A stretch of DNA of 64,000 nucleotides from Phoronis australis (Eukaryota; Phoronida; Phoronidae). The notes beneath the pieces were generated by a model, which searched no databases, was not told where the DNA came from, and worked only from the letters and a program-made list of their open reading frames with translations. This document shows, in pieces, positions 24,935 to 36,494 of the stretch (positions are counted from its first letter, which is position 1; each line of letters opens with the position of its first letter). The position numbers and the translations under genes are program-made. The stretch is taken from positions 41,496-105,495 of the forward strand of contig NMRA01000900.1 of the NCBI GenBank assembly GCA_002633005.1, in the 5' to 3' direction.

Positions 24935-27006
24935 TCAAGTCCGTTTCAAGAAAAAAAATGTTAAGTTTGACTTAAGTTATTGACGTAAGTGCTGTACTGA
25001 TTTTAACTAACTTACTTGATGTTGAAGAATCAAAAATTTGAAGTTGAGGCGAATCTTAGACTAAAGTCAAACATGAACTTGAGACGGTTTCTTGGAATAG
25101 ATCCTGCATTTCAGTCCCACTGACCGATCATTCAATGCCTACAATTGTCACGTGTACGATAGTTTTGTCGCGATCTTACTTACGGAGCACAAACTTATCA
25201 TTAGCGTCATTTTGTATGGTGCCACCAAATTTGAAAGTACCGGGGCTTTCCAGTTTTATCTTTAAGCGTTCCTGCAATGGATATTTTTGCATTTTTGAGG
25301 TCTCAGGCCGTGTATGCCAATTTTATAACACAAATTCAAACTAAATACTTGCTAACTATTGGAAATAATTCGGGTATTTTAAATTTCAAGGAAAAATAAA
25401 TGATTTCGTGGCTTCCTGACTTGTGACGTCCTCAATGGAAGACGTTGATCACTTGACAGTATATACATGTAGTCAATGACTGGTAGTAGTTCTTGTGTAA
25501 GTTGTGAAGACTTGAAAAGCGAGTTTGAGCAATATTATGAAGACATGTATGGTGATTTTGATGAAGATGACACCCTGGGATTAGGTAGTGCGATAGATTT
25601 CGCCATATCGGCAGACTGCGTGTTTTAGTCCGTACAAACACGACCTTCCCGCCCTGTCGTCTTCGGCAAGTAAGCCAATTCGGTGCCTATTCAGTCTGCA
25701 GACAGTCCTGATTTCAGAGTGGTAATTAAAACATTTTACTGAATCCCCACTAAACTATCTAACCATTTTTGCCGTGTATTAGGTATCCAGGACTATATAC
25801 ACTATGTAAACGAAGTTTTTATGCTGGCTCTTAAAGACCAGTCGCGAATAGCGGACACTGATTTCATTTCTTCGAATACCGAGGGTCTTTGTCAGTAACG
25901 ATGTATCTAAGTGTAATGATAGTAACTGGATTTTATTTTTGCCCAGCGATATTCGGCTGCAGTCGTGACGTCAAACAAAAAACTATTTGCGAGGCATATA
26001 CGCCCCACTTTCTACTATTGGGCATTGGCGTGGCGTACATGTGAATAATATACATTCCCACAAAATACTGAACAGGAATAGACTGATAGGGAACTTAATG
26101 CATCACATTTATTATCTCAGTCACTAGAATTTATGCTGAAGCCCAGACTCAATATGCGCTGGACAACTACGTTGCCAGCAATGGTAGAACACAATACGCC
26201 CTTTTCTCCACCACCTACACTTCTAAACACAGCGTGGCTGCTGAAACTGATCGCTTGCTCCAAGACGTGAAGCCATACACGTGTCTGACCCCCAACCTGT
26301 GCCATATCTGGGCGATCTTAGGATCCTTTAGAAACGCAAACACTGTGTGAAGTTCCAAATGCATTTGAAACTATATAACGTGAAGATATCGAGATTTTTG
26401 ACTTTGAGTTGTGCCATTGATGTTTTGTGCCAGTGAAGACCTCTGTTTGGTACTCGAGCTCCAGCTGCTTGTATAAACACCTGATAAAATTTGAAGAAAC
26501 GGCAACTCATGAACAGCAGCTCAGCTTGTCAGCGTCTCGATCTAGTTGAACCCAATTTCAGAGTTCGAAACAAACAAGTTCAAGTAGCGTAAATGTACAT
26601 GTAGGGCACCAGTCACTGTTATGAGTCGGGTCAGACATGTCACCTATGATTACACCCGCCCACACTTATGTCTGCACTCTACGTTTGCTACACACAGTGC
26701 ACACCTGTATCCGTGGAACGCCATTGGCAGCCAAAAGCATCGCTGCAGTCGACCGCTTGACTGAGAGTTTCCGGAGGCTGATTGGTGAAAGACAAAACGA
26801 CCCCACGGTGCAGCAGGAAAACGACGTTTCATTATCATTTAAATACGGTCCTCAGATAGAAGAGTAGACTATTGGAAGTACTGCTTCTTTTGAGGTGATT
26901 GCACTGGCTAGCTAGCAGTGGGATCTCTTGCTTAAAGGTGCATATAATAGTCACATAAATGTAGGCTTTTATTTATATGATTTATCTCAAAATCATTTTT
27001 TTCCAG

Positions 27007-27101
27007 ATCAGAATAAGCTATTAACTGATGACTTTGAGAGTTCTGCGCTAGGGTTTATGATGAATGTAGATGGAGATGACACCGATTGGATAAGACGTTC
27101 T
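27007..27101 (+). CDS. Exon 13: first MAM domain, part 1
   Basis: It enters in phase 1 after ttttttttccag and leaves in phase 0 at gtaagt. LTDDFESSALGFMMN and DDTDWIRRS follow the MAM opening (CDFE..LCGW....DDFDW.R). Both cysteines of that opening are replaced, by Asp before DFE and Ala before LGF, which is unusual. Confidence 0.88.
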
Positions 27102-27449
27102 GTAAGTTGTAAAGCATCTTATATAAATCAGAAGAAACTCATATTTTTTTCTGACTTGATATTTTTCTCTAAAAGAGGCAAAATAACACCATTTGTAAGC
27201 AAACCTTAGATACCTTAGAGTTATCGCTGTTACGCACACAGCAAATGGCGACCTTACGGTATAGTAACAGTTCGTGTTCATCTTTTGGTAACTGGAAAGC
27301 GTGTGCTGTTACGGAAACGATTTTCCTCCATTGTATGGTTTTCATATGTCCGTTGAAAGGCTAAATGAGGTAAGAACGAGTCTCACTATTGATCACACAA
27401 TAGTACAGCAGGTGCACATCAATGTTTGTTTAAATTTATTTTTATACAG

Positions 27450-27576
27450 GGAGATACGCCAACCTTCAACTCAGGGCCGTCATCTGGATATTTATCAGCC
27501 ACCTACCTGTATGTGGAGGCTTCAAGTCCGACGTCTAACGGCGACTCCGCCATACTCTCGACGACATGCGACTTCT
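27450..27576 (+). CDS. Exon 14: first MAM domain, part 2
   Basis: It enters in phase 0 after tttatacag and leaves in phase 1 at gtaaga. It encodes TPTFNSGPSSGYLSATYLYVEASSP and ends AILSTTCDF, matching the MAM segment with GP...G.YlyvEaS and the strand before the central cysteine. The intron after it is 3.6 kb. Confidence 0.88.
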
Positions 27577-28340
27577 GTAAGAGTTGTAAAAAGATTCCCG
27601 AAAGCCTGTCAGTAAAATGACGTTCATATACCTTGTATCTCATTCCACGTGTGACGTAACATGCACTCATTCTTTAAAGCAGTTTGTTGTGCAACACAAT
27701 ATTCCCATGCAAATTTCTTGCTTGATTCTAAACAATGTTAATGGGAGTCCAGAAATCATTGCAGAACGCCAACTTCCAGCTTTTGAGTTAGCGTCGTGAT
27801 TTATTGCATTCAAGTGAATTTCCGAATTCAAGCTTCAAGCACATCTAACCATTACTTTTACTACAGTGTATAAGTAGCTTGCAAAACGACTATTCCTTAT
27901 TTTCACTTGTTTGCCTGTGTTTTATCTTCTGAAAACGGTTTTTGGTTTAGCGCAGCGAAAGGATTCCAAGAGATTCATGTTTGTCTAGATTTAAAGTTGA
28001 TAGTGGTAGCAAATAGCTTTTTCTGAGTTAAATTACAACGTTACTGGAAGTGATGATGTCATTCATTTTGAGCGTCATTTCGTCCTATTCAGTTCCGACT
28101 AAACAATTAATTCCTATCCAACCTTTGTACTCTCAAAGAAACACGCTAATAGTAACCGTTGTCTATTTTTGTTACCAAAAATAACATCGTAACCATTGTC
28201 TACTTAAGCTAATCAAACAGCAAGTAAAAAGTGACACATGCACGTTTTTCTTGTTGGTAAGTGGATTAGATTCTCGTCATGTTCAGGAACATTATGAGAG
28301 TCCCATACCTGATTCTAGCTTGGTTTCTTCTGGATAACGG

Positions 28341-28466
28341 TGGCTATGCCCCCACCCGCTAGAATTATTCCAAATTTAATTTGGAAGTTTGGGCAGCGAA
28401 TGTCTGACAAGCAAAATCCTAGTTAAAGCTCTGCCCACCCCCCTTAAATTCTGGCTCCGCCCGTGC
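28341..28466 (-). repeat. Short dispersed element, family A (minus)
   Basis: It shares gaatgtctgacNagcaaaatc and the C-run block with the copy at 43324-43465, and ends in ctggctccgccc. Confidence 0.55.
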
Positions 28467-28889
28467 ATAAAGTGGTTCTTTAAGAAGCAAAAACAGGCGA
28501 ACCTGGCTTAGTGGAGGGAAAGTCAATAAATGTACACTACGTTTATCTTGAACGTATTTGTTTTCGTAGATGTTAATATGCGTTTACGGAGCCAGTGTAT
28601 TTTCATCATGGCCTTGTTTTCAAATTCAACGTCAGTTGAAATAAATAAGGACGAGTCTGGTTGTATAGAGTTTACGCTTCTGGAATCACTTAAACTTAAC
28701 AATAAAGCCTCAACATAAAGAGCTGAAGATCGCATTTTTGACCTAAAACTTGGAAATGGGAGTTTTTACTAGTCTCTTTTTGCAACATTCTGCATAAAAA
28801 ATCAGTCACTTGTCCATTGTGTTGAGACTAGCAGCAGCTCGCGTTGTGTCCAGAGTAGAGTTCAATAGCTGTCTCATGACTACAGCAAT

Positions 28890-29010
28890 CTAGCCAAAGC
28901 CCAGTTTAACATACAAAATAACCGACGATACATGTATCTCACGTAATCTCGCGAAGTCTTGGATTTTTAGCATGTTCCTAGGATACATGTAGTTTCTTGC
29001 GTTACTTAAA
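28890..29010. repeat. Hairpin repeat, copy 2
   Basis: Blocks tctagccaaagcc, atctcacgtaatc, aagtcttg and tttttagc match the element at 6828-6967 in the same order. The arms here are less perfect. Confidence 0.45.
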
Positions 29011-29470
29011 TCTACCCAGCGGATTGTGCTAAAAACCCGAGACACCACACTCCACAACCCCCTCGACCCATGACCGACGACCCCATCGACCCACAACTTA
29101 CAACCAACTCATCACAGTCTAAACATGCTGCTTTCGATCTGAACAAAGAACAAGCGTTTACTTGCATGACCGACAAGTCGGACAGTCAGCTCGTCTGGCT
29201 TTTACATGTTTTTGCAATTAAGACAGTATATTCCCAAGTTTTAAAGCCAGTAGCAAAAAATTGCAAAAATGAAAGACCTGCGCTTACACGCGCACAGTAC
29301 TGTTGTTCCTGGGTTTTCTTCAATTTTATTCTTCTTCTTATTCTTCCTCTTCTTCCGACCAACTTTGAGGCTTAATAACTCCAAATTGGGTGCAGGTACG
29401 GTCTTTTAATTCAGCATATGACTTTTGACAGTATATAAAATTTGAATGGTTATATAATCATAATCCATAT

Positions 29471-30420
29471 TGCACCGGAAGAGGTCATTTTGTGCAAAGG
29501 TCATGTACTATTCAAAATGCTATTCCTTCTTAATTTTTAAAGCAATTCTTTTCAAATTCGGTGCACAGGTACAAGTCAACATGAAAATTTAAAAAATTAC
29601 TTTTCTAAGTAATCGCGTCATCCAATCAGGTGAAATAGGTCAAAGGTCATTAGGTGCAATCTAAAATTTTGAGCTAGACACTTCAAATTGACAGGTCAGA
29701 TTGCCACAGGTGAATCAAATCGGAATCGAAAGTTTCAGGTCATTTAGTGCAAGCATGGGGTCATTAGGTGCGTTTTTCTTCTAAAAATTTGACCTTTTCA
29801 TTCTCCAAGTACACTGATGTGTCAACCGTTAGACAACTGTGGTTCTCATCATTAAACACATTTTTCATGGGCTTTGCAATAATTCTCCTAATGACGCTTA
29901 TAATGCACCGGATAGGGTCAATTAGTGCAAAGGTCAGTTAACGTTCAAAATGTTATATGTCTTTCGTTTTTCAAGGAATTCTTTTCAATTTCAGAACACT
30001 GGTTTAAGTCAACATGCCAATTAAATACCCTACTTTACTTTGCAATAAGCCTAACCAATCAGAAAAAATAGGTCAAAGGTCATTGAGTGCAAACTAAAAT
30101 TTTGAGCTACAAACTTCAGAATTACGTATCTGTTTACTAGGTGCGATTGAGTGTGAATTCTAAATTTGTGCACTCATGTGGTCATTAGGTGCATTTTTCT
30201 TTTGAAAGTTTGACCACTTCATTCATCTTGTGTTCTGAAGTGCTTAAAGTAAAACATCTGTGATTTTTAGAATTAACCACACACTTAATCGAGTTAACCA
30301 TTACTCTCTCATCGGGGCTCATAATGCACCGGAAGAGGTCAATTAGTGGAAAGGTCATCAAAAAATTAATATGTAAATTCACCTATAATTATAAAGAATT
30401 CCTTTTCATATGGGTAAACG
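29471..30420. repeat. Satellite with 420-435 base period, about 2.2 copies
   Basis: The block tgcaccggaagaggtca recurs at 29471, 29904 (slightly changed) and 30325. Each full copy contains two AGGTCA half-sites separated by one base (29637-29649 and 30070-30082) and several aggtcat / gtcattaggtgca variants. It is non-coding and intronic. Confidence 0.85.
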
Positions 30421-31055
30421 GGTTGCTGTCAGTAACTTCCCATAATAATTCCAGTAATACGCGCCCGCAGAGTCCGTGTCACGCGTGACAATAATCTTTC
30501 TAGTGTTACAAATGTCGTTCCCAGGAAAGTGTTATCGTCTTGTCTGCTCTTCAATGAATGGCAGGCTCAACCTTTCTCTGGGAGACTGTGAGGAACCGAC
30601 GTATACAAAATTTCTTCTGTAAATACAGTTAGAAAAAACAAACAAACTGTTAATCAAATAATATCTCAACGTTACATGGAGTGTATTGGAAACGAGTATT
30701 TAACAGAAAGCAAACAATACAAATGGGACATTATGTCCATTCACGTTGAAACACTCTCTCACTAAGTTTAGTAGAAGTTTAGTAGAGCCATTGGTAGCCA
30801 ATCGTGGAACTATTTCCGGGACAACGATTGCACGCTCATAATTCGCTACTTCAGATCTTGTCTTTTAGCAACTTTCTGTTTTTAACCACCAGACTAAGCC
30901 AGAGCAGATTCACATGTGGATAAGTCAGGCGGGAGAGTCATTCAGTGACGTAGTATGATTATGAAATGTGAAAAAAACTCAAAATTAATTTTATAGGCGC
31001 GGGTCCTGGGTCGAGGGAGCCTTATTTCGTATGGACTGTGGGTCGAGTGGGTCGT

Positions 31056-31083
31056 GGGGTTCCTGGGGTGTTGGGGTTAAGGG
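31056..31083 (+). other. Predicted G-quadruplex motif
   Basis: Four G runs of 4, 4, 4 and 3 bases are separated by loops of 5, 4 and 4 bases, satisfying the usual G3+N1-7 pattern. It lies about 105 bases before exon 15. A C-rich stretch with related words lies at 29035-29100. Confidence 0.6.
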
Positions 31084-31188
31084 TGTTTTAGAACAATCCC
31101 TACCCACCTGCTAATCTGGATGGTTATGTGTCTAAATATTGCGTCGTGTGCGGACATCCAAGTCAGTTATGCTAACTCCCGTTTTCAG

Positions 31189-31385
31189 CTCTGAAAAAGG
31201 GAAGGTGTTTCGCTTTCTGTTACCACGTGTACGGGAGTAAAACATCTATGGCTCTACTGAGGGTGGTGTTTTACTACACAAACGACACTAACTATGAAGC
31301 CCTTAACATCCAGGAAAATATCGGTAACGAGTGGAGGTGCTCCAAGCTGCAAATAGATTCTACCTCAGACGATGTAAATGTGACG
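31189..31385 (+). CDS. Exon 15: first MAM domain, part 3
   Basis: It enters in phase 1 after gttttcag and leaves in phase 0 at gtgaga. GRCFAFCYHVYGS matches the MAM centre C-L-x-F-W-Y-H-M-x-G, with Cys in place of the usual Trp. The rest (ALLRVVFYYTND, then NEWRCSKLQI) follows the MAM strands. A 2.0 kb intron follows, holding the foldback repeat at 32005-32634. Confidence 0.9.
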
Positions 31386-32004
31386 GTGAGACATTTTGTG
31401 GTTCATTTAACGGATTGGTAGTTCACTGGAATTCGGTTCATTCTTTTTGACTGTGTCAATGAGCATTATTCTTGCCCAAATTGTAGCATTATACATAAAT
31501 ACAGTTATACACAGAAGTTAATATTAGCATTGATCCCATGCATGTTGTAAAAAGTTTGAGTGCAATTCGGCCATGTGGTACTGTATTCCGTGTTGCACCT
31601 CCGGAACTTCTTTTAACAGTGCCCTCTGTACTCTGACATGGGAAATACAAAAAGTAGGCCAATGTCCACTCGCCGGCCTGAACATCAAATTTTCCCTTCT
31701 GAAGAACAAGAATTAGAAGAGTGTGAGATAAACACAATTTTGGCTTCGCTTTATAGACGGAATAATGTCTCGTGGGTCATCATTTTATGTCTGGCAGTAG
31801 GTGTAAGTTTTGTGAATACACGTCGTGCACTGAAGGTTAATATTGTTTTCCCTGTTATCCAAAACATTCCCTAAACATCGGTCTGTATTTGTGTTTTGTG
31901 AAACCCATGCGCATACCCAGCCAAAAAATGGGGACTCAAAATTTTCAGCATGTGGACTTTTTTCTATAAAGACAGGACCAAAAACGAGGTACTACGTTCA
32001 GACC

Positions 32005-32634
32005 CGTGAATTGTGCATTCGCGCAAAATTCCAGTGGACTTTTGTTTCGTTTAACTTCTTTTCAGGCGGACATTTTTGCCCGCTTCGCCAAAGGTAGGCT
32101 GTTTCGAGACCCCCAAGCTCCCTCCCCCTTAGCGCAGATGCAGCCATGATTCTCGAATCTTTAATTGACATGACCACTTCAAGGTATGTGCATCCATATG
32201 CTGCTTTGGTCAAGTGATTGATCACGGCGTAAAATTGGTCTGATCCCTCACATCGCAATCTGACGCATCTGCGTATTTGAAAACTGATATTACGTGGGCC
32301 CGGCAAGATCATACTACAGCGACACTCTTTTGTGATTTAACCTATCATAGGACAGTGGAGGGACGATAATACTATATGTACGTTTGATACAGTATGCCAT
32401 ATCAGTGAAAATTTTTTGTCGCTACTCTACCAAAAGAATACATGTATGGTGAAGGTCACGTGAAATCTTACTTCGCTACGCTGTTTTCTAATATGCGCGC
32501 ACCCAAGGAGGGCTCGGGGGTGCTCGAACGATCCCCCCATTTGGCGAAGTGGGCAAAAAGGTCCGCCTGTGAGGTACAGAAAGACGATAAAATGAGATAA
32601 AAGTCTACTAAACAAGCAAAAACGCACAATTCAC
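32005..32634. repeat. Foldback element with long inverted arms
   Basis: The arm at 32005-32131 is a diverged reverse complement of the arm at 32505-32634. Matching words include gtgaattgtgc / gcacaattcac and ggcggacNtttttgcccNcttcgcc. The 370-base middle has no coding signal. It looks like a foldback or MITE-type element in intron 15. Confidence 0.65.
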
Positions 32635-33397
32635 AGTGGTGCGCCTTTTTTTTCTTTTTTAGTCATCCGGCTATTTTGTTATTTTGTTACCAAAAGGTCC
32701 ACAACGTAAGGAATTCGAGCCCCCATATTGAAGGCTGGCTGCGTGCGTGTCTAAGTCAACTATGGCTACCAAAGTTTACGTGAGATGGCACCCCTCGGTA
32801 TTGAACTGAAATGATTTCCACTCTAAATGTACAACTCATCAAATGGGTTCTATTGAAATTAGCTCAGGACATCCAGGTTTAGTTTGAAAGTTTTATACAA
32901 GCTGTTGCAAATTTTAAAACATCAAGCATAAAATGTCAATTTCCAGTTACGTCCCTACAGTGAGATGATATAGCAATATCGCTCAGTTCTCGTGATACGG
33001 GTTGATAGTCAAGAAATAAAACATATATGGGCCACTTTATCAAATTCTTGAGTGATACACCACCTAAAAACCCCTTGTTCATGCCAGTTGTGTGGAAGTA
33101 TTTTGCGTGCGAAACGAGTTCAATGGACCCTTCCAAGGGGACTGTGTGTTGTGGTCATTTATACGGCGATTGTTTCATGACAGGTGAGTATTGTTATTTT
33201 TTGTGACGGCCACGTGATTAGAAAAGTGGTGATTCATTATTATAGGCGTAAACTTTGTATGAAGCAACATGACGTTGTAGGCTGATATTTCCGGGAAACG
33301 GTTTATAGTGTACAGGTCTGGAAGATGAATTGATGGCATGAGAACATAAGTAATTAGTAAGTGATTTTTAATGTAATTTATATAATTAATATTTTAG

Positions 33398-33491
33398 ATA
33401 ATGATAGAGTACACTCGTCGACGTAGTTTTCAAGCCGACATAGCCGTGGATAACATCAGGACGTGGCCTGGTTATTGTTCTATTAATCCAG
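33398..33491 (+). CDS. Exon 16: first MAM domain, end
   Basis: It enters in phase 0 after taatattttag and leaves in phase 1 at gttagt. It reads IMIEYTRRRSFQADIAVDNIR and closes with GYC, the MAM ending (gDIAIDDI...C). The whole first MAM spans residues 577-747, about 170 residues, the normal length. The 1 kb intron that follows has nothing recognisable. Confidence 0.9.
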
Positions 33492-34539
33492 GTTAGTAGT
33501 ACTCTGAGCAATGAGATCATTGTCGCCAGACACGTGCAGAATTGTACATGTATAAGGAGTCTGGTGACCTTTGTAATATGTGGTGCTTGTTGATGTCGAC
33601 ACTTCCCTCCCGTCATAAAAACTTTTGAGCCACTGACACAGTTAATTCGTGCCCCCCATTGACACAACCCAGCTGGTTATGAGGCGAAGACCTATTCTGC
33701 AGCTTAGCCGAAGTCAAACTCTTCTAATGGCCGTAGACTGAAGCCAACTAAACCAGCTTATGAGTATAATAAGTGCACTGGTTATCATTTTTGCAGCTGT
33801 GTGGCGTGTAACCTGGTTTAATTGTTTTGGTAAGAAAACTTTAGAGGTCGCTTTTTGGTATGTGGATTGTATTGTTATGTTTTTTTTTTCATTTAGTTAA
33901 GTGAAAAAACAGGCATACTATATGTGTGTCGTTATACATGCATAATGCCTTCTGTGTATGTACACTGTAGCAAAGTGCCGAGGCTTTTTTGGATTTCAAC
34001 TCAGTAGCGCTGTATATTTAATAAAAGCAGAATGATTGGTTTTAGACTCTTAGAAAATGAACAATTTATCTTGTTTGTGCCAATGTACTTGAAGAAAAAT
34101 TAGAGAAATAAAAAGGTACACTGATAACAAAATGACAGCATCAATAACAACAAGGTCAAACTTTGTGTCATATGAATGTTCAACATGAAATGTATGGAAA
34201 CGGTTCAACAGTTTCATTTTATTTTCGTTCGGTGTGCTTTTGATTTTTTGAAGAAAATCATAAAGGTCTAGTTTATATTGTCGCTTGTGCGAAAGTGGAA
34301 CATTTTAATAAGTTCGTACACTGTTTTGAAAAGCGGACCTTAATGCATAATATTTGAAAGTTCCGTATGAATCGGAAGAAACAATTCTGAGATATGATGC
34401 TCCGAATTTAGACAAGGTGGGATATCTTTCATGACATAATCCTAATAAATTGAATTTGTCAGCTACTGTATGCCAGTCTAGGGGTCTAGTGTGGCTCTGC
34501 TGTATCACAATACTCCAGCACTATGTTTATCTCTTTCAG

Positions 34540-34725
34540 TTGAACGGTGTGCAGATCCAATTCAACCTAAAAAGGCAGTTCTATCTGGCGGGGGAAAGTC
34601 CCTTTACGAGCCAGGGGATACCGTCACGTTTTCATGCATACCGGGGACGAACATTTCCAGCGGCGAACTTACAAGGGAATGTCAAATAGACGGAAGCTGG
34701 TCTGGTGCGACACCTGTGTGTTTAG
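34540..34725 (+). CDS. Exon 17: sushi (CCP) domain 1
   Basis: Sixty-two codons, phase 1 at both ends. It follows the sushi plan: RCADPIQP, then YEPGDTVTFSC, then TRECQIDGSWSGATPVC, giving four cysteines and the conserved Trp. Sushi modules bind proteins in complement and adhesion receptors. Confidence 0.93.
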
Positions 34726-35365
34726 GTTAGCATCAGTGTCACCTGTCTATAAATAAGTACATGCTACAAGTACACAGTTGCTATGTCTCGGCGTTTTGTG
34801 AATATACATTTTTGGGGCTAAAATCCCAATCTTATTCACTGATATGATCAACGATAATTTTCATTGACTTGTTGTGTTAGGATAATGACGTACCTGTTTA
34901 GGCTATGAGACAGATCTTATAATACAGGTTTAATTTGATTGTGTCTGTATGCCTGTGCATCACCAGGCCACGTAAAATTTATTGTAGACAATAGGGTTAC
35001 ATTGCATTAATTATTTTTTGTCAATTACTTTGGTTATTGAGCATTCAGTATACCTGACTTTACTTCATTCATTCAAACTACACATCGTCCTTCGATTTTC
35101 CACGTCTAGTTGATTCAGGATCTCCTGTTTCTCACTTCTGCCACGAGTTCGCTAAACAGGTAATAATTAGGAGTTATGGGCCTCAAAAGGGGAGACCATC
35201 AAATGATTTTCTTTCTGATGAAAGGTTTCAACGGTATACTGTTTGAGCTTCCTAGAAAATACAAGCCTACAACACTACCGTAGGAGTAATCGAATTATGT
35301 TTTAATAAGTAATCTATTATGAAATACAACTGATTTTCCTTTGATATTTAGAACTATTGTTCCAG

Positions 35366-35542
35366 GTATGCCTTGTCCAAATCCTGTGCCTGCGTCAAAC
35401 GGACATATCTCTAGTACAGGCCCATTCACAGTTGGAGACGAGGTTACTTTGGGATGTAACACCGGTTACAACAAAACCGGAAGTGACACCATTCTCTGTC
35501 AAATCGGAGGCACGTGGAGTCAAGCAAACATAACATGTCTGG
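35366..35542 (+). CDS. Exon 18: sushi (CCP) domain 2
   Basis: Fifty-nine codons, phase 1 at both ends. MPCPNPVPASNGHIS, then FTVGDEVTLGCNTGY, then ILCQIGGTWSQANITC give the four cysteines and Trp. It is separated from the next EGF exon by only 236 bases. Confidence 0.95.
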
Positions 35543-35778
35543 GTAAGTGACTTTGAACTTGAGAATGTTTTGTTGCAAAAACTGAGTGCGTTTAGTCAAT
35601 CATACATATATACATTCAAAAATAGTGGGTCTGGAACTTGTGTCCAAGATGGAAACTGTATGTGGGGGCTGTTCAGATGGGAAATGAGGGGACAGATTCG
35701 CTGGAGCCTGTTTCAGAAGTGCGAATGACGCCAAAGTAGTGCTATGTAACTATTCTCACTAAAACTCTCCCATTACAG

Positions 35779-35895
35779 ATATCGACGAATGTGCTAACAG
35801 TCCTTGTCCAGCAAAAGCCATCTGTACGAACACCGCAGGGAGTTATGATTGCGCGTGCATTGCGGGTTACCAAATGAGAGGATCTCTTTGTGAAG
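35779..35895 (+). CDS. Exon 19: calcium-binding EGF 1
   Basis: Thirty-nine codons, phase 1 at both ends. The DIDEC start is the calcium-binding EGF signature, and C-x-N-x4-Y-x-C (CTNTAGSYDC) is the consensus for Asn/Asp beta-hydroxylation. It is nearly identical to exon 21 (37417-37533), and the flanking intron is similar too, so the two arose by a recent local duplication. Confidence 0.96.
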
Positions 35896-35984
35896 GTACC
35901 TGCATTGATAAATGGTGTTCAAATCAGTTCTTAGAATGGACAAACTAGCACCTTGACGAGCAGTCCGGGTTTACAGGCTTCGAC

Positions 35985-36352
35985 TGTGTGGTGCATTGGC
36001 TGTGTGCTACATGTATATTGAGTGGTTGCTACATTGACTGTATGCTATATTGTCTGTGTGGTACATTGATTGTGCGCTATTTTGACTGTGTGGTACATTG
36101 ACTGTGTGCTGTCTATTGACTGTGTGGTACATTGGTCGGTGCTATATTGACTGTGTGCTATATTGACTGCGTGATACATTGACTGTCTGCTATATTGACT
36201 CTGTGGTACATTGACTGCGGGGTACATTGACAGCGTGGTACATTGAATGTGTACTACATTGCCTTGGTGCTATATTGACTGCGTGGTACATTGACAGCGT
36301 GGTACATTGAATGTGTACTACATTGACTTGGTGCTATATTGACTGCATGGAA
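35985..36352. repeat. Imperfect 16-19 base tandem repeat
   Basis: The words tattgactgtgtggtacat and tgctatattgactg repeat about twenty times with variation, ending 16 bases before exon 20. Such repeats often vary in length between individuals. Confidence 0.9.
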
Positions 36353-36368
36353 CATTTTCCCTTTAAAG

Positions 36369-36494
36369 ATGTTGACGAGTGCAGTTCAAGCCAACTGAAC
36401 AACTGTCATCAATATTCCACGTGCACAAACTCGGAGGGGAGCTACGCGTGCTCTTGCAACGCTGGTTTCCAAGGCAATGGCACAGATTGCGAAG
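36369..36494 (+). CDS. Exon 20: calcium-binding EGF 2
   Basis: Forty-two codons, phase 1 at both ends, donor gtgcgt. DVDECSSSQLNNC, CTNSEGSYAC and CNAGFQGNGTDC give the calcium-binding EGF pattern with the hydroxylation consensus. The acceptor (ccctttaaag) is weak because a tandem repeat abuts it. A 0.9 kb intron follows. Confidence 0.93.

Larger units (their letters stand above)
27577..31188 (+). other. Intron 14 (3.6 kb), repeat-rich
   Basis: It contains a family A element (28341-28466), a hairpin-type repeat (28890-29010), a satellite with DR1-like motifs (29471-30420) and a G-rich run (31056-31083). No exon is supported. Confidence 0.6.

Noticed and set aside
26121-26183. Possible 63-base phase 1-1 exon between EGF 2 and MAM 1 (TRIYAEAQTQYALDNYV)
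   Set aside because: It would fit by phase, and the frame stays open to about 26347, but it matches no module and the donor is ordinary; the direct junction 23709-27007 needs no extra exon.
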